Positions 1 through 7,717 of a DNA stretch of 19,013 nt are shown here, one piece after another; within the stretch, counting starts at the first letter, position 1; each line of letters opens with the position of its first letter. Under the pieces are notes generated by a model. The model saw nothing but the letters and a program-made list of their open reading frames with translations, made no database searches and had not been told where the DNA came from. Source of the stretch: Actinomycetes bacterium (GTDB lineage: Bacteria > Actinomycetota > Actinomycetes > Actinomycetales > Beutenbergiaceae); assembly GCA_021793935.1 (NCBI GenBank), contig JAJYRV010000011.1:1-19013 (forward strand). The letters run 5' to 3'. The translations under genes and the position numbers were made by a program.

Positions 1-1137
1 CCGATCTGATCGCATCGCCTTCCACACGCGGTTGGTGATGAGCGCATCGACCGCGACCCCCTGGTCGACCTCATTGAAGTGAGGCATTGCCTCACCCTCC
101 CAGAGGACACGCGAGCCGTCGCGCGACCTTGCCGGTGGGCGGTGGACGTTGTTTAAGAGCCCTTCAACCAAGTCAGAAGCTGGCGCGAGATCCTTGAGAC
201 CTTGCTGATACTGAATTCCGATCGCCGAGCATCCAAAGTCATCGGCGATCCGGAGCGCGGCAATGTACATCTTGTGCTGCATCCGCAGCTGATTCATCGT
301 CAGTTCCGTCGCTTCATCGGTGCCGAGCCGGAAGGTCATCCCCTCAGCTTCGAGCCAGGCTTGGACCGCGTCGGCCTCCTCATCCGAAACCGTGAGCATC
401 TCCGCCCACAGAGCACTTTGGCTCAAGCGTTCCTTATAGATCCCCAGCGGGTTAAGAAGCTCATCATCGAAGATTGCGTTATACATCCCCATGCAACCTT
501 CGTCGAAGACGCCGATGATCGCTTTGCGTCGCTTGAGATCCTCTGCGAGCGCCTTCCCCAGCTCCGCCTCCGCTCCGACCGGGAGCCCGGTAAGCGGCGC
601 GACGTGGGAATCGTCGTGGGTGATAGTCCCGGTGTTGATCCACTCCGCGATGGCGTTCTGGAACCACTCGTCGCTGCCGTCGACGGTCCAGATCGTTGAG
701 TAGGGCTTGCCCATCTTCGTGAGGCCTCCGTTGAGGCCGAGCAGCCCAACGAGACCCGGCCATTCGCCGGCAAAGTTAGCTGCGGTGAGGATCGGGCCCC
801 GGTGGTCGCGCAAGCCTGCAAGCACGTGATGAGAGTATTGCCAAACCGCTTCCGCGACGACGAGCGGCGCATCGGGCGGGATGGTTGCGAAAATGTCCAT
901 TCCCATGCGCTGTGAAGAGATAAAACCGTGACCGGTCTCTGGGTCGACTTCGTGGGCCCGCTCGACCCGCCACCCATGTTTGGCGAACGCATCAGTGAGA
1001 ACTTTCTCTAGCGCCACCTGAGTTGGCCAGCCCGCAGTGTTAGCAGATTCTCGAAGGTCTCCAGATGCCACCAGGTAAACGGTCTTCGCCGGTGCCGAGA
1101 GTTCGGCAAGTGGTGCTGGCATGTCGTAGGTCGTCAT
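1..1137 (-). CDS. L-fucose isomerase-like protein, 3' end outside window (partial)
   Basis: The frame is open from the ATG at 1137 to the left edge without a stop, giving the first 379 residues of a longer protein. The start is well supported: AAGGAG lies a few bases upstream, and the ATG shares one base with the TAA stop of the kinase gene (TAATG), so the two are probably translationally coupled. Visible landmarks are FDEGCMGMYNA at residues 211-221, ERLSQSALWAEM at 236-247 and GCSAIGIQYQQGLKDLAPAS at 302-321, which I associate with the fucose/arabinose isomerase-like family. Members interconvert aldoses and ketoses in the cytoplasm using a divalent metal. The C-terminal part, expected to carry further metal and substrate residues, is not visible. 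Paired with the kinase it would feed a ketose to phosphorylation. The family is fairly sure from motifs; the substrate (fucose, arabinose or other) is unknown. Confidence 0.8.
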   Translation of the reverse strand, partial: MTTYDMPAPLAELSAPAKTVYLVASGDLRESANTAGWPTQVALEKVLTDAFAKHGWRVERAHEVDPETGHGFISSQRMGMDIFATIPPDAPLVVAEAVWQYSHHVLAGLRDHRGPILTAANFAGEWPGLVGLLGLNGGLTKMGKPYSTIWTVDGSDEWFQNAIAEWINTGTITHDDSHVAPLTGLPVGAEAELGKALAEDLKRRKAIIGVFDEGCMGMYNAIFDDELLNPLGIYKERLSQSALWAEMLTVSDEEADAVQAWLEAEGMTFRLGTDEATELTMNQLRMQHKMYIAALRIADDFGCSAIGIQYQQGLKDLAPASDLVEGLLNNVHRPPARSRDGSRVLWEGEAMPHFNEVDQGVAVDALITNRVWKAMRSDR

Positions 1138-2648
1138 TATTCTCCTTGACGTTGCTCAAAATGAGTGCTGCGTTGAAACGCCGCTAGGGCGTGCGAGATG
1201 GTCTTCGTTGCGGGGTAAAGCTCCCGATACAAGTCGTAGAGTTCGCTGTACGTTTCATGATCCTCGCGTCGCGGCTCCACGATTCGAGCTGGTGGATTCC
1301 ATCCAGAGACATCCACGCCGTCGGCTCTAGCCGCCAGCAGCGATGCGCCGTAGCTTGCGCCGATCGCATGGGTGGGGATGACCTGTTTCAGTCCGGTGAC
1401 CGAGGAGACGATTGCCGTCCACAGATCTCCTTGCACGCCGCCGCCAACGGCAACGATCCGGTCGATCCTTGCCCCGGCCTCATTCATCGCCTCGACATTG
1501 TGGCGGACCCCGAATGCCGTGGCCTCCAGGATGGCGCGATAGATGTCGCCGCGGGTGTGACTCACGGTCAAACCGGCGATCACGCCGCGAGCATCAGCAT
1601 CAAAAATCGGCGTGCGTTCACCCGCAAAGTACGGCAACATGAGTAAACCGTGGGCGCCAACGGGACTCTTCTCCGCTTCGGCAAGCAAGGTCGCGAACTG
1701 CGCTTCACTCAGATCGGCAAACCAATTCGTGATGGCCCCGGATGTGGCCATTCCTCCTGCCAGATTAAATGTTCCTTCGTACGCCCCGACGGTGCCCCAC
1801 ATCGTCTTCGTCGACTGCCGCGAGCCTGCCGTCGCGATCAAGAACATGGTCGTGCCGTACATGATCATCAGGTCACCGGGGTTTTGAGCGTCAACGCTCA
1901 CGGCTTCACTCCACGCGTCGATTGTGCCCGTGATGACCGGCGTACCTTCGGGGATTCCCGCAACCTCCGAACTCGTGCGGCCCGCGAACTGTCCCGGCCA
2001 CCGCAATTGCGGTAACGGCAAGGACGGAGCGACCTCTTCGGCCCATCGGTGCCAGGTACCGACCTCTGGGTCGTACATCGGGTTGCACTGACTTGCAGAA
2101 TGATGGTCCAGCACGTACTCGCCCGTAAGTTTGAATACGAGCCACGAAGCCGGCATAAACATGTACTCAGCCTCGGCCCAGACGTCGGGTTCCTCCTGTT
2201 GAATCCACCGCAGCTTCGGTCCAACTGCTTGAGAAGATAACACCGAGCCCGTGCTGTCGAAGATCTCGGTCCGACCGAGTTCGGCGTCCAATTCACGAAT
2301 CTGCTCTCCGCTGCGAGTATCAACACCGTACAGAATCGCTGGACGCAGGGGCTCTCCCGCAGCATCAGCGAGCAATACGCAGGGTCCCATCCCGCTCACG
2401 CCCACCGCGCCGAGAACACTACCTCCCCCCAAAGCCTCCTGCGCTGCCTCGCCCTGGAGAAGTTCTTCAGCAATTTCGAGAAATTCCTGCCACCAGATAT
2501 TGCCGTCCATCTCGACGTACCCCGGCATCGGTCGATCGGGCGCGTGCTGCCTCGATGTAGAACTCAGAACGTTCCCACGCTCGTCCGTGAGCACGCCCTT
2601 GGTACTAGACGTGCCAACGTCCACCCCGAGAAAGATCTTCGACGTCAT
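1137..2648 (-). CDS. FGGY-family carbohydrate kinase
   Basis: This 503-residue protein has the normal length for FGGY kinases, cytoplasmic enzymes that phosphorylate sugars such as xylulose, fuculose, ribulose or glycerol with ATP. The N-terminal nucleotide-binding motif is FLGVDVGTSSTKG (residues 6-18). GTIDAW (241-246) carries the expected catalytic aspartate, D244. The C-terminal ATP-binding motif is VAVGGGVQGDLW (399-410), followed by GASYGASLLAA (430-440). The ATG at 2648 begins exactly at the family N-terminus, though the upstream ribosome binding site is weak. The isomerase-like gene follows with a one-base overlap, so the pair probably converts an aldose to a ketose phosphate. No aldolase or transporter is visible; they may lie beyond the left edge. 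I cannot choose between fuculokinase, xylulokinase or another specificity. Confidence 0.9.
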   Translation of the reverse strand: MTSKIFLGVDVGTSSTKGVLTDERGNVLSSTSRQHAPDRPMPGYVEMDGNIWWQEFLEIAEELLQGEAAQEALGGGSVLGAVGVSGMGPCVLLADAAGEPLRPAILYGVDTRSGEQIRELDAELGRTEIFDSTGSVLSSQAVGPKLRWIQQEEPDVWAEAEYMFMPASWLVFKLTGEYVLDHHSASQCNPMYDPEVGTWHRWAEEVAPSLPLPQLRWPGQFAGRTSSEVAGIPEGTPVITGTIDAWSEAVSVDAQNPGDLMIMYGTTMFLIATAGSRQSTKTMWGTVGAYEGTFNLAGGMATSGAITNWFADLSEAQFATLLAEAEKSPVGAHGLLMLPYFAGERTPIFDADARGVIAGLTVSHTRGDIYRAILEATAFGVRHNVEAMNEAGARIDRIVAVGGGVQGDLWTAIVSSVTGLKQVIPTHAIGASYGASLLAARADGVDVSGWNPPARIVEPRREDHETYSELYDLYRELYPATKTISHALAAFQRSTHFEQRQGE

Positions 2649-2714
2649 GGCTGCAGCGTCTCAGAAATCGATTACTCGCGCAACTTCTTTTAGTGCTCAC
2701 CGGTACAGAAACGA

Positions 2715-2752
2715 GTGCGGGTTTGCTGAACTGGTCTTCAGCAAACCCGCAC
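2715..2752 (-). terminator. Hairpin terminator downstream of the surface-protein gene
   Basis: A perfect 16-bp stem has arms at 2715-2730 (GTGCGGGTTTGCTGAA) and 2737-2752, with loop CTGGTC. It begins 44 bases after the stop codon of the minus-strand surface-protein gene and ends before the kinase start at 2648. On the minus strand it is followed only by a short T-rich stretch (TCGTTTCTG), so it is a less than ideal intrinsic terminator. It should separate the surface-protein transcript from the kinase-isomerase transcript. I see no convincing kinase promoter in the remaining 66 bases. Confidence 0.65.
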
Positions 2753-2796
2753 GGCGGCTGCACAAGGAATTCCTGCTTCTCTAGGTGTGTTCCTTG

Positions 2797-5700
2797 CTAA
2801 ACCGTTGGCTTCCTTTTCCCGGATGCTCTTCTAAACACGACTCCTAGAGCAAGGACTCCCAGTGTTGCAAGCAGGAGCGGAAGCACGAAGGCGCCGGTAG
2901 ATGGCAACGATCCACCGTCAGGTTCCTGTTCCTGCGCGCCGCCATTGTCCTCTCCTGGAATGGGAGCTGAACCTTCGTCGTCACTGTAAATGTTGGTGAT
3001 AGTGACCTTGACAGGTTCCTCTATCCCGTGATCAGCCAATTCAAGGTCAACTGAAGTTCCTTCCGATTCAGTCTCCTTGCCCGATGAGTCCTCAACGAAC
3101 ATCAAAGTCCGTTCGGCACCTGCGTCATCCAGTTCCGTGAGTTGGCACGTTGACCCGACGGGCAGGTTCTCATACACAGTAGACGCCTGATTCGGAAGCG
3201 TCAGCTGGCGGATTTCACCGCCCGGAATCGCGAGCGGATCGGAGTTCTCAAGACCGGGGTGGACGCACTGCATTTCGGTCTCGAACTGCAGTTCTTGTGT
3301 CTCACCTTCAATGACTTTCGTCGCCTGAACGCTCTTGGTTTCAAAGATGCTCGTGACGGTGACTTCAGTCTGCGCATCATTCTCTTCCTCGATAACCACG
3401 GATCCTCCGTTCGGAGAAAGAGTGGTGCGTGTTGCGGCCCCGTCGTTCACTACCGTCACATCACACTCCGCACCTATCGGAAGCGCATCAACAACGGATG
3501 AGAAGGAGTTCTCTTCCGACAGGCGCACAGTCAATCCGTCCGGAAGATCACTGCCCGCATCCGCGCTACAGGAAACCGCAACCTCTAAGGGCGCGCCTGC
3601 CCATAGTTCAGCGCCGGGGCCCTCAAACTCTGCAGAGATCGCCAGCGACCCACCATCTGCCGGCGGAGTTTCTGCTAAGGCAGCCAACAATTCTGCGGCT
3701 TCCTCCTCAGAAATATACTCGCGTTCCAGCAGGTCTGAAACCACACTCTTCACGTGGCTCGGCAGGTCTTCGTGGTCTGACGTCTCTGGGTCCCATTCGA
3801 GCATGTGACTCAAGCACGCATCGTGCCACGTGCCCTTCCGGTTTGCCCCTTGGCTCGTCTCACCACGGAAGGCGCCGCTTAAGCGGCGATCCTCAACGGT
3901 CGTGTCCACCCCGTCGACGTGAATCTCGCCTACGCAAGCTGCCGGCGCAGGCGAAGTAAGCCAGTCATAATCAAACGCGTAGTGGTTACCGCTGGAAAGT
4001 AGATGGACTACACCATCGCGCGCCTGCAATCCCGTCAGGTATCCATATCGTTCGGAGCTGAATGGGCTGAGAACAAACTCTCCGCGGCCAGCGCCCTCAT
4101 CGAGAATCTCGGGAGCACCGTCGTGGCTGACCAGTCGCTTGTACGGCCATGTTTCTCCGTCGTCTAATGACACAGCGGTGAACAACCCCGAGCCGACAAA
4201 ATCATCGCCGTTTTCATCGGTGAATTCCGTCATTGGCGCGAAGGTTGCGAACATGAGCGCATCGTCCTCTTCCAGCTCCAACAGGAAGCCACGCTGGCCT
4301 CCTTCGAGCGGCTCGAACTCACTCGAGGAGTATGACCATGTCTCTCCCCGATCGTCGGAGATGCTCTGTGGCATCCATCCGTTGAAATTGAACGTCGTGT
4401 CAATCAGCCCGTGATGTTCGTTTCCGGACGAATCCTCAACATGAGAACCCCCGTCTTCATCGAACGAGTAGCGCAGCACTTCCTGTGAATCAGAGACTTC
4501 GAGCGAGTTGTCCATGAGATCGCCCACTTCATCAGCTTCCAAAGCACCGTGAAGAATTCGGAATTCATCGATTGAGGCATTCAGAGTTGGATCCCCATAT
4601 ATGGAACGGCCGATCCAGTTATACGCCGTTTCCCCAAGGTCCGACGGGTTGAGTGTGATCTCGTCACTTTCACCGACCGCTTCGCCGTTGACGAAAATCG
4701 TTACTGTGTCGCCAGATTTCGTCACTGCGAGGTGGTTCCACCCTTGCCCAAGGGGTTCAGGGGACGTAACCGTTTGCTGACCTGAGGTGTCCGGCGACTC
4801 AATGGTGAACCGTGGTCCGGTGCCGCCGCCTTCGATCGCAAGGAACATCCCGTTCCCTTTTTGAGAAGCAAAGTCGAACACCCGCGACCAGTTCTGCCCG
4901 GCCATTGTGTTGCGCTTGATCCACGTCGCAATCGTGAAGTCGTCGACATCACTTAGGACACCTTCTGGCATATCAACCACGGCATTAGGTTCGGGCGCCC
5001 CCAGAGTCACAGCATTACCAAAACCGTCCATGCTCGGCGATCTTGTCGCTTCCTTTTCTTCCGCTTCGCCCAGACTGTCGCCGCGCCCGAGCGCGAGGAG
5101 CCGTCCGTCCGAGAGCTCAGCGATTGATGCATGGAAACCCGCGATCCAGTTTCCCGATCCGCCATCGACGAATTCCGGAGCATTGGCCTCGTGCATCTCT
5201 TCCGTGATCGGCGCGTCTCCGAGAACGTCCGTCCCTGGATCCCACCAAGTCTCGCCACCGTCGTCACTTATATGGACGGCTGTTCCACTCGACGGGGTCG
5301 CGTCAGCAGGTAGTAATAACCGCCCATCTGAGAGCTGGGTTGCTGCGGCAATGACCTGATTTCGTAATCCGTGTTCTGGCTGAATCAGTTCAGGCTTAGA
5401 CCACGTTGCTCCGTTGTCTGTGGAAGTACGTTGCACCAGGGCTAAAGCCCCATAAGTTTCAAGCGCTGAGATTCCTGACCAATGGTAGAGCGTTTCTTCC
5501 CCGTCCCACCAAAGTTCGTTTCCATGAACATTACGACCGGGAGCATCCCAGAATACCGATGCCTCATCCCATTCGCTTTCGCCATGACGCAGTCGAGCGC
5601 CTGCTTGCTTCAGTATCCGGTCCTCTTCACCCTCAGTCGAGTACCAAATTGCCATGAGGTCGCCGTTCGGCATCTCGGTTACGGCAGGCTGGTGATTGTG

Positions 5701-6738
5701 GCCGAAAAATGGGCCCCTGGGTGCCGTCTCGAGATTTATGAAGGAGCGAGGACCTTCAAAATATGGTTCCCCATCGTCGGTAGGGCCTTCTGGCTCCACC
5801 CTTTCCTGGCTCACATCTTGAAATATCTCATCAGGATCCGGTTCAGGGAGTGGCTCTGATTGAGGGAGTTCGCCTTGCACGACTCGGAACCCGGTCGCCC
5901 AGTTCCGCGTCTCGGGTATCGTGCCGGCCCGCGAAGCCGACCTCAGATACGTGGGCCAGGCGCCTTCGGTCTCCATTTGAGTTGAGTGGCTGCCTCCACG
6001 TGTGACTTTGAATTCGCCGTCAACACGGCCGACGGGATCGTTTTGCACTCCCTCTTCGTAAGGCCCGTACCAATCCAACACCCACTCTTCTACCAAGCCG
6101 TGAACGTCGTGCAACCCGAACGGATTCGCGGGAGTCTGCCCGACTTGCAGCGAGACATCTTCGTGACCTGCACTCACACCTGGAAACCAGCTCTTTTGCT
6201 GATTCAGCCAAAACTCTTCTGGAAGTTCGTCGCCTGTCCAATAGTCTGTGGTCGTACCGGCCCGCGCGGCATATTCCCATTCCGCTTCCGTGGGCAGCCG
6301 ATACGTAACTCCCTCTTTCTCAGACAACCATTCGGTGAACTCCACGGCGTCGTGCCAGCTGACGAAAACTACGGCTTCGTCATCCTCAGAAGAGAAACCC
6401 AGCTTGTCTCTCAGGAGAGCATGGTCAGGATCGAACTCCTCGTACTGGGCGTTTGTGACGGGAGTTGCAGACATTTTAAAGCTCGACGAGATATTGACCT
6501 CGTGCTGGGGCTCCTCGTCTAGGTAACCTCGTCCATCCAGGTGGGGTTGGTCATCGCGGGGAGGGCCGGAAGTTCCTTGCAGGAAGGTCCCGGACGGAAT
6601 ATCAACCAGGTCCATGCCTATGGAGTTCGTGGATACCTCAATTGAGGCATCCTCGGTTCCAGCAGCAGCTGCTGACACAGAGAGGAGGCTACCTGCTAAC
6701 GACAACGTCGCTAATACAGCTATGCGTCTTTTCGTCAT
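2797..6738 (-). CDS. LPXTG surface protein: FGE-like domain, Asp-box (sialidase-like) propeller with inserted LamG, two DUF5979-like domains
   Basis: This 1,313-residue protein is predicted to be secreted and covalently attached to the cell wall by sortase. Residues 1-26 form a signal peptide (TKRR, hydrophobic core, AAAA). Residues about 38-288 match the FGE/SUMF1 fold (YRLPTEAEWEYAARAG 146-161, EEWVLDWY 217-224, RGGS 247-250, GFRVV 283-287) but contain no cysteine, so oxidase activity is unlikely. Residues about 335-555 and 786-930 form a BNR/Asp-box propeller with Asp boxes at 439-446, 491-498, 794-801 and 857-864. Residues about 556-785 are LamG-like and interrupt it. Residues 930-1030 are unrecognised. 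Two DUF5979-like beta domains follow (about 1031-1130, 1131-1250), then LPSTG at 1278-1282, a hydrophobic segment and a basic tail. The six cysteines pair neatly at 935/975, 1057/1092 and 1158/1198. A glycosidase acting on extracellular glycans is likely; true sialidase activity is not proven because I do not see an FRIP motif. Confidence 0.85.
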   Translation of the reverse strand: MTKRRIAVLATLSLAGSLLSVSAAAAGTEDASIEVSTNSIGMDLVDIPSGTFLQGTSGPPRDDQPHLDGRGYLDEEPQHEVNISSSFKMSATPVTNAQYEEFDPDHALLRDKLGFSSEDDEAVVFVSWHDAVEFTEWLSEKEGVTYRLPTEAEWEYAARAGTTTDYWTGDELPEEFWLNQQKSWFPGVSAGHEDVSLQVGQTPANPFGLHDVHGLVEEWVLDWYGPYEEGVQNDPVGRVDGEFKVTRGGSHSTQMETEGAWPTYLRSASRAGTIPETRNWATGFRVVQGELPQSEPLPEPDPDEIFQDVSQERVEPEGPTDDGEPYFEGPRSFINLETAPRGPFFGHNHQPAVTEMPNGDLMAIWYSTEGEEDRILKQAGARLRHGESEWDEASVFWDAPGRNVHGNELWWDGEETLYHWSGISALETYGALALVQRTSTDNGATWSKPELIQPEHGLRNQVIAAATQLSDGRLLLPADATPSSGTAVHISDDGGETWWDPGTDVLGDAPITEEMHEANAPEFVDGGSGNWIAGFHASIAELSDGRLLALGRGDSLGEAEEKEATRSPSMDGFGNAVTLGAPEPNAVVDMPEGVLSDVDDFTIATWIKRNTMAGQNWSRVFDFASQKGNGMFLAIEGGGTGPRFTIESPDTSGQQTVTSPEPLGQGWNHLAVTKSGDTVTIFVNGEAVGESDEITLNPSDLGETAYNWIGRSIYGDPTLNASIDEFRILHGALEADEVGDLMDNSLEVSDSQEVLRYSFDEDGGSHVEDSSGNEHHGLIDTTFNFNGWMPQSISDDRGETWSYSSSEFEPLEGGQRGFLLELEEDDALMFATFAPMTEFTDENGDDFVGSGLFTAVSLDDGETWPYKRLVSHDGAPEILDEGAGRGEFVLSPFSSERYGYLTGLQARDGVVHLLSSGNHYAFDYDWLTSPAPAACVGEIHVDGVDTTVEDRRLSGAFRGETSQGANRKGTWHDACLSHMLEWDPETSDHEDLPSHVKSVVSDLLEREYISEEEAAELLAALAETPPADGGSLAISAEFEGPGAELWAGAPLEVAVSCSADAGSDLPDGLTVRLSEENSFSSVVDALPIGAECDVTVVNDGAATRTTLSPNGGSVVIEEENDAQTEVTVTSIFETKSVQATKVIEGETQELQFETEMQCVHPGLENSDPLAIPGGEIRQLTLPNQASTVYENLPVGSTCQLTELDDAGAERTLMFVEDSSGKETESEGTSVDLELADHGIEEPVKVTITNIYSDDEGSAPIPGEDNGGAQEQEPDGGSLPSTGAFVLPLLLATLGVLALGVVFRRASGKRKPTV

Positions 6739-6752
6739 TGAATCCTAATCTC

Positions 6753-6768
6753 TAAAACGTACGTTGTA
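6753..6768. promoter_or_regulatory. Palindrome in the surface-protein gene leader, possible operator
   Basis: AACGTACGTT (6756-6765) is a perfect palindrome. Extended to TAAAACGTACGTTGTA it keeps symmetry in 14 of 16 positions. It lies 15 bases upstream of the start codon of the surface-protein gene, where a bound repressor could block transcription. Either the divergent GntR regulator or the nearby LacI regulator could be its ligand; neither is shown. Confidence 0.35.
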
Positions 6769-6858
6769 GGACAAGCATCGAAACAAGCCTTTTGACGCCG
6801 TCCTCAGACTTGTACTCGTCAACGGAATACCAGGACCGGCTCCTACACCAGTCTGGCA

Positions 6859-6882
6859 ACTGTTAACAGTAGACGCTACTGT
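6859..6882. promoter_or_regulatory. Overlapping palindromes between divergent genes, candidate GntR operator
   Basis: ACTGTTAACAGT (6859-6870) is a perfect 12-bp palindrome. It shares its right half with a second inverted repeat, ACAGTAG-ACG-CTACTGT (6866-6882), so the half-site ACTGT/ACAGT occurs three times in 24 bases. GntR-family regulators usually bind short palindromes next to their own gene. The cluster overlaps the -35 element of the candidate gntR promoter, consistent with autoregulation and with control of the divergent surface-protein gene. Confidence 0.5.
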
Positions 6883-6893
6883 ATGGGTAAAGT
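6864..6893 (+). promoter_or_regulatory. Candidate sigma70-type promoter of the GntR gene
   Basis: TTAACA (6864-6869, 5 of 6 to TTGACA) and TAAAGT (6888-6893, 4 of 6 to TATAAT) are separated by 18 bases. Transcription would begin near 6900, giving a leader of about 100 bases. The -35 hexamer lies inside the palindrome cluster. This is only a consensus match. Confidence 0.35.
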
Positions 6894-7002
6894 AAATCTC
6901 TGGCAAACTGAACCCTTGAGTGGCGGATGTGTAATCCTGGGGTCGACGTCGAACCGACGACGCCAGAATTCGCTCAGAGACTTGTAACGAATGGAGGTGC
7001 GC

Positions 7003-7710
7003 ATGGCCCTGGACGCGCTTACGTCGTCGCAGTCGGTTTCTCACTCTGCCTTAAGCGAGCAGGTGGTAGATCGGCTCAGACGACTGATCATCACTGGCGA
7101 GCTAAGCGCTGGGACACATCTCGTTGAAACACGCATCTCTGAAGCGCTCATGGTGAGCCGTGGACCCGTACGCGATGCACTCCGGCAACTTGAGAGCGAA
7201 GGGCTCGTAGGCGCCCGTCGCGGGCGCACCTACGTCATCGGGCTCACCCAGGACGATATTGATGAGTTGTACCACCTGCGCCAGCTCATCGAGGTCGAGG
7301 CTTTACGGCTCATGATCGAGAATCCCGAGCGTGATACTCATCTTGCACACGCGGCATTAAAGAAGATGTTTGCGGCCGTCGAACAACGCGACACAGCAGC
7401 GTACGCGCATTATGACCTCGAGTTCCACACCGCCCTGTATCAAGCGGCCAACCTGAGACGACTAACCGATGTGTGGCTCAACTACCGGCCAACCTTTTCC
7501 GCAATCTTAGAGATCACGAACGCGGAAGATCCCGATCTCAACCCTTCCTATAGCGATCACGTCGAACTGCTTGAGGCAGCGGAATCGGGAGACTTTGAGC
7601 ACGCCCGGAAGATCTTGACGATGCATCTCGCTGGCTCCCATGCACGGATGCGCTCAGCACATCAGCGTCGCACTGAGACGATGGCCGGTGGGCCCCGCAC
7701 TGAAACGTGA
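7003..7710 (+). CDS. GntR-family transcriptional regulator, FCD subfamily
   Basis: The 235-residue protein has the standard length for FadR/FCD regulators. An N-terminal winged helix (about residues 12-80) shows SEQVVDRLRRLIITGEL, SRGPVRDALRQLESEGLV and the wing RRGRTYVIGLT. The C-terminal all-helical FCD ligand domain (about 85-215) shows DLEFHTALYQAA, DHVELLEAAESGD and MHLAGS; these His/Asp residues usually bind a metal that helps hold a carboxylate or sugar-acid ligand. I chose the ATG at 7003 because GGAGGT lies four bases upstream (6993-6998); an in-frame ATG at 6991 would add four residues but contains that site within its own codons. The gene is divergent from the surface-protein gene and convergent with the LacI gene. 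It probably controls glycan use and itself; the ligand is unknown. Confidence 0.9.
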   Translation: MALDALTSSQSVSHSALSEQVVDRLRRLIITGELSAGTHLVETRISEALMVSRGPVRDALRQLESEGLVGARRGRTYVIGLTQDDIDELYHLRQLIEVEALRLMIENPERDTHLAHAALKKMFAAVEQRDTAAYAHYDLEFHTALYQAANLRRLTDVWLNYRPTFSAILEITNAEDPDLNPSYSDHVELLEAAESGDFEHARKILTMHLAGSHARMRSAHQRRTETMAGGPRTET

Positions 7711-7717
7711 CGAATCG

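Noticed and set aside
202..992. Several short open frames on both strands at the left edge
   Set aside because: They lie inside the isomerase-like gene, which is open through the edge and has family motifs.
2797..6738. Naming the surface protein a proven sialidase
   Set aside because: Asp boxes show the fold, but I see no FRIP motif and could not place the arginine triad, so the reaction is left open.
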